From contig JAEWEQ010000070.1 in assembly GCA_023389315.1 (NCBI GenBank), forward strand, positions 1-47,612: a DNA stretch of 47,612 nt. The letters run 5' to 3'. This DNA comes from Actinomycetes bacterium (GTDB lineage: Bacteria > Actinomycetota > Actinomycetes > Actinomycetales > Actinomycetaceae). A program made the translations under genes and the position numbers. The notes below the pieces were generated by a model. The model saw only the letters and a program-made list of their open reading frames with translations, was not told the DNA's origin and ran no database searches. Below are positions 1-7,132 of this stretch, one piece after another (positions within the stretch are counted from its first letter, which is position 1; every line of letters starts with the position of its first letter).

Positions 1-96
1 CGTTACAATAACTTCCATCCGCACTCATCACTGGGCTACCTCAGCCCACGGAAATACGCGGAACAATGGAGACAAGAAAACACGGTCAACGCTTAA
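1..96 (+). pseudogene. IS3-family transposase (OrfB), C-terminal end cut by window edge
   Basis: Frame 1 reads RYNNFHPHSSLGYLSPRKYA, then EQWRQENTVNA and a stop at 94-96. The Y-N-x-x-x-P-H-S-S-L-G-Y-x-x-P block is the hallmark C-terminal end of the rve-type DDE integrase core of IS3-family transposases. Only the last 31 residues lie in the window, so I cannot tell whether the element is complete to the left. The right terminal repeat must lie within the few tens of bases after the stop, but I could not define it without the left end. The downstream regulator ORF begins inside this transposase, which places the insertion junction at about 97-120. Confidence 0.85.
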
Positions 97-1151
97 ACCA
101 AGTGGACCTAATTCTTAGGCCACCCCACGTCCTTTCGGAGGAACGGCAGATCAACAACAATTTTGCGGGGTTTGCGTTCGACGTACAAACTATGGCTCGA
201 CGTGGGTCGAGGTCACAGTCAAGCCAGCGAATCGTAGTTCCCATTAACTTGGGTACCGAACCGATGTGTAAGTTGATCGTTCATTCAGTCACAGATCAGT
301 CTGAAGAGCTCGTCATCGCCCTCGAACACGTTGCCCGATATTTGCATATCGAACTATTGAGTCAGCGAAATTTTGACAATCTCATGTATTTCAATCGCAA
401 TAATCTTGTCGATGAACTGTTGACGAATGAAGAACTTAAACCGCGTAATCTTGCGGGAATCCTCCGCGTACTCGGTTTAGGGATCTCGCCGCGCTACCAA
501 GTTATCCAGGTGACGTTGTTGCCGCTATCTGAAGAGGAGGGAGAAAACGGGCAGATTGATCACTATCACCATGATGTGATGCGAATTCGAAACTACCTGA
601 AAGATGCGTGTGCGAATTCTGTTTTCCATATCACCAGCCACCGTCTCGCGATGATCTTCAATATTCCACCGGGAGGTCAAGCTCTTACCGCAGAGAGATT
701 TGCGAAGTGTCTGCCTGACGATCTGGGGCCGTATGTCGCTGGCATCAGCGACATAGGCGGACTGAACGACTTGCGAACGCTACGGGAACAAACTCAACAG
801 ATTAAGGATATTCAAAAGAGTTTGGGACGCTACTCAAAGCCGATGGCTTATTCCGAACTCGGAATACTTAAACTGTTCGATACTCCCGAAGCAATGGGAC
901 GAATTAGAAGTTACATTCCCCGCAGTATCACAGATTTTCACCGGAATTATCCGGCGCTATTCGATACCGCGGTAACATTCGTGGAACAGGGACGCAATCT
1001 CAAGCGGTGCGCGGATACGCTCGTGGTTCACCCCAAAACCGTTCAATATCGGCTGGGAAAAATCCGAGAACTTGACCTTGTGGATTTGGACGATCCCGAT
1101 CAAACCTTGCAAGTTCTTTTTGCGTCTCGAATCTTACCACGTTCCGGCTAA
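66..1151 (+). pseudogene. PucR/CdaR-type transcriptional regulator, probably 5'-truncated by the IS
   Basis: The ORF gives 361 residues. The C-terminal part (about 290-355) matches the PucR-type winged HTH: a segment like FVEQGRNLKRCADTL followed by HPKTVQYRLGKI, the conserved asparagine/valine-rich recognition helix. The middle (about 95-125, ELLSQRNFDNLMYFNRNNLV) resembles the segment joining a GAF-like domain to the PucR core. The only good start, ATG 66, lies inside the transposase frame, and the first roughly 20 residues have no family character. The family usually runs 400-550 residues with an N-terminal sensor domain. I infer an IS insertion removed the true start, leaving a fragment that might still be translated. 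Base composition is clearly more AT-rich than the genes from 2 kb on. Its target is unknown; the neighbouring kinase fragment is a candidate former target. Confidence 0.75.
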
Positions 1152-1657
1152 ACGGTTCCGGGCGGCGCCAAGACGTGAGCGCACGTGAGTCTCGAGGTCA
1201 TAGTTGCGTAGCGTTGCCGCAGGAAACCACCGTTAAAGTAGTCTCCCGCTCCGTTACGGTTAACGACCGGTCGAACCGGCTTAATCGGGAATTGGAGGAC
1301 CGGTGTCGTCGCGGAGTAAACCCATACGTGACGATCTTCATCGGTAACGATTATTGAGCACTGCTCGGAGCACCCGAGAGTGTCGCGCAGCGCAGCGAAG
1401 TCGGGAACGTGTTCGGGGGACAATCCAATTAAACTGTGGAGCTCGGACGAGTTGAGAAACGCATACGCTATATACTCGGTCAGATGGGGAAGATGGCGAC
1501 CATTGATCTCCACCGAGACCGGAATCTGTTGTGCCCGAGCCGCCTGTGTCAAGGATATGGACCACGGTGTTTCGGGACATGCAAAGTGAACAAAACTTGC
1601 TTCGTGAATGCGGCTCATCTGAACCGGTGTAGCCGATGGCCGCCAAGGCACTGCCAC
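1148..1657 (-). pseudogene. PfkB-family carbohydrate kinase, C-terminal fragment
   Basis: The reading frame contains QIPVSVEINGRHLPHL, then FLNSSELHSLIGL, and VNRNGAGDYFNGGFL. The last is the PfkB signature 2 (normally D-T-x-G-A-G-D-x-F-x-x-G), with the catalytic aspartate kept but the leading DT changed to NR. The first ~150 residues of a PfkB kinase are absent, and the roughly 45-residue tail after GGFL is replaced by a non-family sequence, possibly by a frameshift. The gene is convergent with the regulator fragment, overlapping it by 4 nt. It abuts an unrelated acyltransferase fragment at about 1620, which implies a deletion joined two genes. Non-functional as a kinase in my reading. Confidence 0.7.
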
Positions 1658-1793
1658 GGAAGTGGCCGACGTTTTGGAAGTGGTAGGCGAATACCCCGAA
1701 GGCTGCCCACCAGCGCAAGCCGGTTAGCGAATCCAAGCGTAGCACTTTACGGGGAGCCGACTGCTGGGGCAGCGGTTTCGGAGCTTCGGGCAT
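1621..1793 (-). pseudogene. Acyltransferase-3 (OafA/YrhL-like), N-terminal fragment
   Basis: From ATG 1793 the frame reads about 56 residues with the family N-terminus: R-x-D-S-L-T-G-L-R-W-W-A-A-F-G-V-F-x-Y-H, the first membrane helix of integral membrane O-acyltransferases, followed by a GYTG motif that normally precedes the next helix. Homology then stops abruptly, and the overlapping frame becomes PfkB kinase. The frame stays open to 1338 but has no family character there. Intact members are about 350-700 residues with ten helices, so this is a remnant. The join near 1620 is the visible trace of a deletion. Confidence 0.65.
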
Positions 1794-1913
1794 GGATTCT
1801 TTCTTCTCGGGCTAGGTCGGGGGCGGCCAGCGTCGTTCACGCCAAAATCCCTGTATCTCGGGCGATAAAAGCATCGCTACAAGGCTAGTGCACCGGACCG
1901 CCCTGCCCGGCAT

Positions 1914-1982
1914 CGCCAAAATGCACTACGTCTAGCCGCCAAAGTGCACTGTGTTTAGCCGCCAAAGTGCACTACGGATGGT
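1914..1982. repeat. Three 23-bp direct repeats, each with an AGTGCACT-type palindrome
   Basis: Units start at 1914, 1937 and 1960, exactly 23 bp apart, with consensus CGCCAAARTGCACT followed by a variable 9 bp. The core AGTGCACT in units 2 and 3 is a perfect 8-bp palindrome; unit 1 has one change (AATGCACT). The array ends at the -10 element of the ATPase gene at 1994. This looks like a set of operators for a dimeric repressor lying on roughly the same face of the helix (inference). Confidence 0.8.
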
Positions 1983-1993
1983 AACCTGGGCAC
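1982..1993 (+). promoter_or_regulatory. Putative leaderless promoter (-10 TAACCT, 6 nt before ATG)
   Basis: TAACCT (1982-1987) matches the actinobacterial -10 TANNNT and is followed by 6 nt and ATG 1994. There is no Shine-Dalgarno sequence. Transcription would then start at or next to the A of ATG. The -10 directly touches the last of the 23-bp repeats, so a protein bound there would block initiation. Confidence 0.55.
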
Positions 1994-3259
1994 ATGGAAT
2001 ACCGCCCTCGCACCATCGATAACGAGCTCACCGAAGCCCTCACCTACGCCGGTGGCGTACTAATTGAGGGCGTGCGCGGCTGCGGAAAAACTCGCACCGC
2101 TCGCGAACAGGCCGCCTCTTGGGTGGCGGTGGATTCGGACGACGCGGGGGTACGCATCGCCTTAGAACAGGCACCCGCACTGCTGTTGGAAGGTGAGACT
2201 CCGCGCCTGATCGACGAATGGCAGTTGGCACCGAGCCTTTGGAACAGTGCGCGCCGGCGGATAGACGATTCCGACTCCAAAGGTCTTTTCATATTCACCG
2301 GTTCCTCCACCCCGCCGCAGGATCCCAACCGCCACAGCGGTGCCCATCGTTTCACCACCCTACGGATGCGACCGATGACGCTATTTGAACGCGGTATCGG
2401 CGATGGCGCGGTCAGCCTTGCCGCGCTCTTCACCGCCGACCCCGAGGCTGCGGCTTTCGAACCAACACTGCGTTCGCCCTCGATATCTGACACCTTGGAC
2501 GCCATCGCTCACGGCGGATGGCCCGCAGACCTCGCCACCGGTACTGCACACGCCTTGAAATTCATTCAAGAGTATTTGGACCACGTCGTCAGCTTTGACC
2601 TTAACCGCGTAGTAGATGACGTGCAGCGAGATCCTGACCGGATGCGCCTGCTCCTTAGCTCGCTGGCGCGTAACCTGGCGACCGAAGTCAATTACTCAAC
2701 CATTGCTGCAGATATTTCCCGGTCGCGAGATATCTCCCGCAACACAGTGTCCCAGTACGTCAGTGCGATAGAGCGCCTATTTGTGGTGGAGCGCCAGTCA
2801 GCTTGGACTGGGAAAGTGCGGTCAAAGTCCGCGATCCGTACTTCGGAGAAGCTACATTTCGCTGACCCTGCGATGGCGTGCGCGCTGTTAGGGGTCGATG
2901 CCGGGGGGCTATTGAAAGACCTTAATACCGCCGGTTTCGTCTTTGAATCCGCGGTGTTCCATCACCTTTCGGTCTTCTCCCAACCATTACGAGGACGGGT
3001 GGCCCACTACCGCGACAAGGCCGGCAGAGAGGCCGACATGATCATTTCATTGCCCGACGGGCGGTGGGGAGTTTGCGAAGTTAAGCTCGGCCAAGCGGCC
3101 ATCCCGAACGCGGTGGAGAGCCTGGACCGATTCGTTGCCAACATCGACACCAGCGCCATTGGTGAACCGGCGTTCAAGGCCATAATCACCGCTAACGGAC
3201 CGTGCTTGAAGCTGGAATCGGGGCACTACACTTTCAACCTGCAGGCCCTGAAGCCATAG
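1994..3259 (+). CDS. AAA-type ATPase with DUF4143 domain
   Basis: 421 residues. The N-terminal P-loop is GVRGCGKT at 26-33; a LIDEWQLAP segment near residue 80 is the Walker-B-like stretch typical of this family (usually IDEIQ or LDEWQ), and an FTGSS sensor-1-like motif follows. The C-terminal half (about 210-415) has the DUF4143 pattern: a winged-helix-like region with NTVSQYVSAIERLFVVE, and an end resembling a PD-(D/E)xK fold with GREADMII and VCEVKLG, where E and K lie in the expected nuclease-like spacing. Members are common in bacteria and archaea; their cellular role is not established. Start is ATG 1994 because of the -10 at fixed spacing. No partner gene is adjacent. The three repeats upstream suggest tight regulation. 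Confidence 0.85.
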   Translation: MEYRPRTIDNELTEALTYAGGVLIEGVRGCGKTRTAREQAASWVAVDSDDAGVRIALEQAPALLLEGETPRLIDEWQLAPSLWNSARRRIDDSDSKGLFIFTGSSTPPQDPNRHSGAHRFTTLRMRPMTLFERGIGDGAVSLAALFTADPEAAAFEPTLRSPSISDTLDAIAHGGWPADLATGTAHALKFIQEYLDHVVSFDLNRVVDDVQRDPDRMRLLLSSLARNLATEVNYSTIAADISRSRDISRNTVSQYVSAIERLFVVERQSAWTGKVRSKSAIRTSEKLHFADPAMACALLGVDAGGLLKDLNTAGFVFESAVFHHLSVFSQPLRGRVAHYRDKAGREADMIISLPDGRWGVCEVKLGQAAIPNAVESLDRFVANIDTSAIGEPAFKAIITANGPCLKLESGHYTFNLQALKP

Positions 3260-3273
3260 TTTTGCGGGTGCGA

Positions 3274-3285
3274 TAAGCTTCAGGT
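3274..3285 (+). promoter_or_regulatory. Putative leaderless promoter (-10 TAAGCT, 6 nt before ATG)
   Basis: TAAGCT at 3274-3279, then 6 nt, then ATG 3286. No purine-rich ribosome site precedes the ATG. The gap to the upstream stop is only 26 nt, so the copper ATPase could also be read through from the DUF4143 gene. Confidence 0.5.
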
Positions 3286-6009
3286 ATGTCCAACCTGCCC
3301 CCCGCCCCAACCACGCCCGCGCCACGCCTGGGTGAGAACCTGCTGCGTCGTGCCGCCACGCTACGCATCCGCCTGCTGGTCGCCCTCGTTCTGTCCACCC
3401 CGGTGATGGTGCTGTCGATGGTGCCGGCCTGGCAATTCGCGGGCTGGCAGTGGGTGTGCGCCGCCCTCGCCACAATGGTGGTTACGTGGGCGGCTTGGCC
3501 CTTCCATATCGCTGCCCTCCGGGCCGCCCGGCACGCCACCTCCACCATGGACACCCTGGTTTCCATTGGGGTCAGTGCCGCCTACCTATGGTCGATGTGG
3601 GCGCTGATTTTTGGCGGGGCTGGCGCGTTGGACTACACCATGCACATGTCGCTGCTGCCACGCGAGCACACCTCCCACCACCCGCACATCTACTTCGAAG
3701 CCGCCACCATGGTCACCACGTTCCTACTGGCGGGACGGTTCGCGGAGGCGCGCGCCCGCTACCGCGCTGGGGACGCCCTGCGCTCCCTGCTGGAGCTGGG
3801 GGCGAAAACCGCGCGACGAGTGCGGGCCGACGGCAGCGAAGAAGAAGTTCCCGCCGCGGACCTACAAGTCGGGGATCTAGTAGTGGTGCGCCCGGGGGAG
3901 AAAATTCCCGCCGACGGGATGGTAGAAAGTGGCCAGGCCGCCCTCGACACCGCCCTCATCACCGGTGAATCCCTGCCCGTCCCAGTTTCGGTTGGCAGCG
4001 AAGTCACTGGTGCCACCATCAACACTGACGGGGTGCTGCAAGTGCGGCTCACCCGCGTGGGGGCGGACACCACGTTGGCGAACATTGGCCGCTTGGTAAC
4101 GCAAGCGCAGGCCGGTAAGGCCCCGGTGCAGCGCCTAGCAGACCGGGTGGCGAGCGTATTCGTGCCGGTGGTGCTCACCATAGCTACCCTTACCTTGGTT
4201 GGGTGGCTGCTGGCGGGCGGTGGCATGCAGGCTGCGTTCACCGCAGCAGTGGCGGTACTGGTGATCGCCTGCCCATGTGCGCTGGGACTGGCTACCCCCA
4301 CTGCCCTGTTGGTGGGTTCGGGGCGCGCCGCACAGCTGGGGATCGTCATCAAAGGCCCGGAAATCCTTGAAACTACCCGGGTTGTAGACACCGCAGTATT
4401 CGACAAGACCGGCACCCTCACGCGCGGCCAAATGCGGGTGCAGTCGGTCGTGGCCACCCCCGATATGGACGAGGACGGGGTGTTGGCGTTGGCAGCAGTG
4501 GTGGAAGCCTCCTCCAGTCACCCGGTAGCGCGCGCCATCGTGGAAGCGGCGCAGTCAGTGTCCGCCGAGGGCGGGGCACAAGGTGCGCCAAGTGACGGCG
4601 ATGAGGCTTCCCTTGCGGGCGGCCACCCGTCGGCGCCTCTCGTTGCGGTCGGGGCGCGCGACTTCACCAACCACGCGGGGCGCGGCGTGAGTGCCACCGT
4701 GGGGTCGAAACTGGTTTACGTTGGCTCCCCCACCTGGGTGGCTGAGCAAGGCGCGGATCTGAGCGCGTTGCAAGCCGCCCTAGATGACGGCTACCGGGCG
4801 GGCGCCACCGTCACGGTGGTGGCCAGCACCGACTTGCCGGACGCTGGCGCTTCAGCGGCGGCGCCTGCTGACCTGCGTGACAGCACCAACCCTGGCAGCG
4901 CACCCATTGCCAGGCCTGGGACTACCCGCGAACCCACATCCCCGGAGCCCGCCGGATATGCCGACAACACGGCCACCCCCAGCCCCATGTCCACGGTCCC
5001 AACCGCTGCCAGCGACCAGGCCGCCCTCGCCCAGGGGGAAACGGTGCGCATCATCGACCTGGGTGTCACCGGTATGACGTGCGCGGCATGCGTGCGGCGA
5101 GTGGAACGCAAACTTGGCAAGCTCGAGGGCGTGGAAGCGAGCGTGAACCTGGCGACCGATTCTGCGCGGGTGACGGTACGCGGGGATGTGAGCGTCCAGC
5201 AACTGATCGACACGGTGGAGAAAACCGGTTACGGCGCGACCCTCACCGGCGAAACCACGCAGCAACTGCCCGAGCCAGAAAGCCCGGCATCGTCGGCAAA
5301 CCTTGGCGCCACCGCGGGGGCACCCGCCGACACCACCCAATTTCCCGGCGCCACCGCCCAACCCGCGACGGGCACGCCCCCGGATCAAAACCCCGCCAGC
5401 ACCGCGCCATCTGCCCTCAGCGCCGCCCCCGCACCACGTACCCTGGGCTGCATTTGGGTGGCCGACCAGGTCAAACCCGACGCCGCGACCGCCCTCGCGA
5501 AACTGCGGCAAATGGGGATAAAACCGGTGCTGCTCACCGGGGACAACGCTGCTGCGGCGGACGCGGTAGCCAAACAGCTGGGCATCGACGATGTCCACGC
5601 CCAGGTCCTGCCCGCCCAGAAGCAAACCGTGATCGCCCAGTTGCAGGCGCAAGGGCGCAGCGTCGCCATGGTCGGGGACGGCGTGAACGACGCGGCCGCC
5701 CTCGCCCAAGCGGGCCAGAACGGGCTCGGCATGGCAATGGGGTCGGGCACGGACGTGGCGATCGAGGCCGCCGACATCACCTTGATGGGGCATTCGGTGA
5801 GCGCCGTGCCCACCGCGATTGCCCTGTCGCGGCGCACGTTGCGCATCATTAAGCAGAACCTGTTTTGGGCCTTCGCCTACAACGTGGCGGCCATTCCGCT
5901 GGCGGTTGCAGGTCTGCTGAACCCCATGATCGCGGGCGCGGCGATGGCCATGTCGTCGGTGATTGTGGTCAGCAATTCGCTGCGTTTGCGCGGATGGGAG
6001 CCATCCTAG
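3286..6009 (+). CDS. Copper-type P1B ATPase with HMA domain nested in the nucleotide-binding domain
   Basis: 907 residues. Transporter core is complete: TGES 226-229, CPC 329-331 in the membrane metal path, phosphorylation site DKTGTLT 373-379, HP 412-413, TGDN 751-754, GDGVND 797-802, and the copper-type helix-7/8 residues YN 865-866 and M889-S890-S891. It should export Cu(I) across the membrane with ATP. Unlike CopA relatives, the N-terminus has no HMA domain. A single HMA with GMTCAAC (596-602), spanning about 588-655, lies between the strand GATVTVVAS (506-514) and TLGCIWVADQVKP (719-731), flanked on both sides by Pro/Ala/Thr-rich linkers; the insert is about 200 residues. In ordinary members these two strands are consecutive at the end of the N domain. 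Copper specificity is inferred from motifs; no CsoR or CopZ gene is adjacent. Confidence 0.9.
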   Translation: MSNLPPAPTTPAPRLGENLLRRAATLRIRLLVALVLSTPVMVLSMVPAWQFAGWQWVCAALATMVVTWAAWPFHIAALRAARHATSTMDTLVSIGVSAAYLWSMWALIFGGAGALDYTMHMSLLPREHTSHHPHIYFEAATMVTTFLLAGRFAEARARYRAGDALRSLLELGAKTARRVRADGSEEEVPAADLQVGDLVVVRPGEKIPADGMVESGQAALDTALITGESLPVPVSVGSEVTGATINTDGVLQVRLTRVGADTTLANIGRLVTQAQAGKAPVQRLADRVASVFVPVVLTIATLTLVGWLLAGGGMQAAFTAAVAVLVIACPCALGLATPTALLVGSGRAAQLGIVIKGPEILETTRVVDTAVFDKTGTLTRGQMRVQSVVATPDMDEDGVLALAAVVEASSSHPVARAIVEAAQSVSAEGGAQGAPSDGDEASLAGGHPSAPLVAVGARDFTNHAGRGVSATVGSKLVYVGSPTWVAEQGADLSALQAALDDGYRAGATVTVVASTDLPDAGASAAAPADLRDSTNPGSAPIARPGTTREPTSPEPAGYADNTATPSPMSTVPTAASDQAALAQGETVRIIDLGVTGMTCAACVRRVERKLGKLEGVEASVNLATDSARVTVRGDVSVQQLIDTVEKTGYGATLTGETTQQLPEPESPASSANLGATAGAPADTTQFPGATAQPATGTPPDQNPASTAPSALSAAPAPRTLGCIWVADQVKPDAATALAKLRQMGIKPVLLTGDNAAAADAVAKQLGIDDVHAQVLPAQKQTVIAQLQAQGRSVAMVGDGVNDAAALAQAGQNGLGMAMGSGTDVAIEAADITLMGHSVSAVPTAIALSRRTLRIIKQNLFWAFAYNVAAIPLAVAGLLNPMIAGAAMAMSSVIVVSNSLRLRGWEPS

Positions 6010-6137
6010 GTCAGCATTTGCGAGGGCGGGCGGCGCAGTCGGGCTCGCGCCTGGCCGCGTGGTGCAGCGGTCGGCGCCCCGGGCAGCGCGATCACACCGC
6101 CACCGGTGGCAACCGTGAGCCGGCGCTGACGCGGCGT
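6010..6137. other. Convergent intergenic gap with short palindrome
   Basis: The gap between the copper ATPase and the DedA gene holds a perfect 12-bp palindrome GCCACCGGTGGC at 6099-6110 and one copy of the 9-mer CGAGGGCGG at 6021-6029. There is no T-run, so an intrinsic terminator is not clear. Confidence 0.4.
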
Positions 6138-6986
6138 TTACTGACCGCGAGCTTGGCGCCGCTTGTGGAGGATGAACTCCACCACCATGGGGAGCAGCGA
6201 CACTGCGACGATCACCAAAATGATGGCCGTCAGGTTGTCGTGGATGAAAGACACCCCGCCCAGTGCGGCGCCCAGCAGCGTCAGACCAGTGCCCCACAGG
6301 AGCGCTCCCACCACGTTCCACAGCAGGAAGCGCGCGTGGTTGTAACCGGCGATGCCGGCAGCGATCGGCACGAAGGTGCGCACGAACGGCACGAAACGGC
6401 CGATCACCAGGGAGCGGCCCCCGTAGCGGGCGAAGAAGTTCTCCGCCTGCACCAGGTACTCGGTTTTCAACACTTTCGCGTCCGGGCTGAACAGGCGGCG
6501 CCCGAACTGTTTACCCAGCCAGTAGCCAACCTCGGAGCCGGCCAGCGCACACACGGTGATGGTCACCACCAGCACCCACAGGCTTAAGCCCAGCTGCGTG
6601 TGCAGTAAACCGGCGGAGAAAACCAGGGAGTCGCCCGGCAGCACGGGGAAAAGCACGCCCGATTCGATGAATACAATCAGCGCCACCCCCGCCAGTACCC
6701 ACCGGCCTAGTGCCAACAGTAGCGCTTCGGGGTTCTTGAACCATTCGATGATGGTTTCCCACCACGACTGCGGTTCGGTGGTCGCGAGGGCGTGGGCGGC
6801 GTCCATGCCAACCGTGCCGAGGGCGTGGGCAGCGTCCGTGCCAACCGTGCCGAGGGCGTGGGCAGCGTCCGCGCCAACCTGGCCGAACGTACTCGCCAAT
6901 GCTTGCACCGGCCCGCCGTGTACCAACCCGCTCACCGTTGGCAGCGTGTCCACCACCAGTTGCCCCGCCATCGCCACTGCACTCAC
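6138..6986 (-). CDS. DedA-family membrane protein (VTT/SNARE-associated domain)
   Basis: 282 residues from GTG 6986, preceded by GGGAGG at 7 nt. The core (about 75-275) carries the DedA pattern: VFIESGVLFPVLPGDSLVF, a glycine pair GSEVGYWLGKQFG, F-x-R-Y-G-G-R-S-L-V-I-G-R-F-V-P-F-V-R-T and a final hydrophobic helix with a basic tail. DedA proteins act in the membrane in lipid-carrier or phospholipid recycling and in envelope homeostasis; the exact substrate here is unknown. The N-terminal 60 residues are extra and hold three near-identical 11-residue units (AAHALGTVGTD-like) from a 33-bp DNA repeat. Divergent from the flippase-like gene at 7133. Confidence 0.9.
   Translation of the reverse strand: MSAVAMAGQLVVDTLPTVSGLVHGGPVQALASTFGQVGADAAHALGTVGTDAAHALGTVGMDAAHALATTEPQSWWETIIEWFKNPEALLLALGRWVLAGVALIVFIESGVLFPVLPGDSLVFSAGLLHTQLGLSLWVLVVTITVCALAGSEVGYWLGKQFGRRLFSPDAKVLKTEYLVQAENFFARYGGRSLVIGRFVPFVRTFVPIAAGIAGYNHARFLLWNVVGALLWGTGLTLLGAALGGVSFIHDNLTAIILVIVAVSLLPMVVEFILHKRRQARGQ
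6791..6889 (-). repeat. 33-bp tandem repeat, three copies, inside the DedA gene
   Basis: Units start at 6791, 6824 and 6857 and differ by only a few bases. They encode a repeated 11-residue block with core DAAHALGTVG upstream of the first membrane helix. Because the unit is a multiple of three, copy-number change would lengthen or shorten the N-terminus without shifting frame. Confidence 0.8.
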
Positions 6987-7120
6987 GCGGTCGCCTCCCT
7001 TTTCCTACACGTCATTAACGCCCCTAGCCTACTTAACAAAACCCCGCCAATACGCCCGCAACCGCGCACTGTAGTGGGTTTCACCCAGCATGGTAGCCTT
7101 TCCATCTGAGCGAGGTTGCG

Positions 7121-7132
7121 TATGCTGAAAGC
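7121..7132 (+). promoter_or_regulatory. Putative leaderless promoter (-10 TATGCT, 6 nt before ATG)
   Basis: TATGCT at 7121-7126 followed by gaaagc and ATG 7133; no ribosome binding site is visible. The DsbA-like gene at 9791 has almost the same arrangement (GATGCT-gaaacc-ATG), supporting a shared promoter type. Confidence 0.55.

Noticed and set aside
4852..6321. Long minus-strand ORF of 489 codons antisense to the copper ATPase
   Set aside because: Its composition (Arg/Gly/His-rich) and lack of any domain show it is the antisense of a GC-rich real gene.
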